Assembly: GCA_040752635.1 (NCBI GenBank)
Contig: JBFMGS010000026.1
Span: 1-30,354, forward strand
Origin: JBFMGS01 sp040752635
Lineage (GTDB): Bacteria > Bacillota > SHA-98 > UBA4971
Length of the DNA stretch: 30,354 nucleotides
Reading direction: 5' to 3'
Of this stretch, positions 30,162 to 30,354 are shown piece after piece. Position 1 is the stretch's first letter; the number at the start of each line of letters is the position of its first letter. The notes below the pieces were generated by a model. It was given only the letters and a program-made list of their open reading frames with translations. It was not told the origin of the DNA and did not search any database. Position numbers and translations under genes: made by a program.

Positions 30162-30354
30162 ATGCGTTTGCACGCAAGACTCGGACTCGCGAAGCGGCTG
30201 GCCTCTGGGTTGTTGCTGTGCGCCATGGTCCTGGTAGCAGGTCCGCCGTCAAGGGCCGCGACAGGGGATGAGAACAGTGGTTTCCTGCTCGCCCAGGCCG
30301 GAGCGGGTAGCCAGTCGCCAGGCAGCGGCCAGTGGGGGGGCAGGGTGTCAGCCG
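30162..30354 (+). CDS. Exported protein, N-terminal part only (runs off right edge)
   Basis: An ATG at 30162, 18 bp after the permease stop and preceded by AAAGGGGGAAG, opens a frame of 64 codons to the window end. It begins RLHARLGLAKRLASGLLLCA and has a hydrophobic core and AxA-like sites (RAATGD, LLAQAGAGS), a clear signal peptide. Beyond it is only a Gly/Ser/Gln-rich stretch. The close spacing suggests membership in the exporter operon, perhaps as another outer-membrane component or a substrate. The family cannot be told. Confidence 0.65.
   Translation, partial: MRLHARLGLAKRLASGLLLCAMVLVAGPPSRAATGDENSGFLLAQAGAGSQSPGSGQWGGRVSA

Noticed and set aside
1..30354. CRISPR array, insertion sequence, rRNA or tRNA gene
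   Set aside because: No regularly spaced repeats, transposase-like frames with terminal repeats, or RNA gene signatures were found by reading; the 187-bp repeat is a gene-end duplication.

Overview
The window reads as chromosomal DNA of a GC-rich bacterium with an outer membrane. Four proteins look like outer-membrane beta-barrel or TolC proteins: three exported proteins end in phenylalanine as barrels do, and there is a MacAB/TolC-type exporter. Some families (a YezD-like DUF2292 protein, a PhoP/PhoR-style two-component pair, a Phd/HicB-like antitoxin paired with HicA) are common in Firmicutes. A deep-branching diderm Firmicute-like lineage is therefore my best guess. This is inference; no rRNA or marker gene is present.

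Left part (1-3400) is an accessory patch. It holds the start of an ECF-sigma-like gene running off the left edge, a NYN-domain RNase-like gene behind a promoter and a three-hairpin leader, a HEPN/MNT pair, a HTH/PIN (VapBC-like) pair, and several decayed gene pieces. From 3400 to 4400 there is little coding. This stretch contains a 187-bp duplicate of the 3' end of the downstream porin gene, including a perfect 46-bp palindrome.

Middle part (4400-17050) is a cell-surface cluster: a porin-like protein, a YezD-like small protein, a 2,394-residue secreted protein made of about 22 FN3/Ig-like domains, a lipoprotein, and an outer-membrane barrel carrying one Ig-like domain that resembles the last domain of the giant protein. 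The porin and the yezD-like gene are each preceded by a sequence matching the sigma-54 -24/-12 consensus. I propose that this is a sigma-54-controlled surface-display or adhesion module. It does not match a system I know.

From 17100 to 19000 (minus strand) there is a second defence/toxin-antitoxin patch: HicA with a two-part antitoxin, and an operon of two minimal nucleotidyltransferases with a small ORF between them. A small outer-membrane barrel gene follows.

Right part (20100 to end) looks like an envelope-stress and export module. It has a Spy/LTXXQ periplasmic protein, an OmpR-family regulator with its PhoR-like kinase, a short exported Cys-rich peptide interrupted by TAG, then an operon of a TolC-like protein that appears to lack its beta-strands, a normal TolC, a HlyD/MacA adaptor, a MacB-type ATPase and permease, and the start of another exported protein. 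TCACAG repeats in 11-bp phase precede both the spy-like gene and the peptide/exporter region, which suggests that the embedded two-component system controls both.
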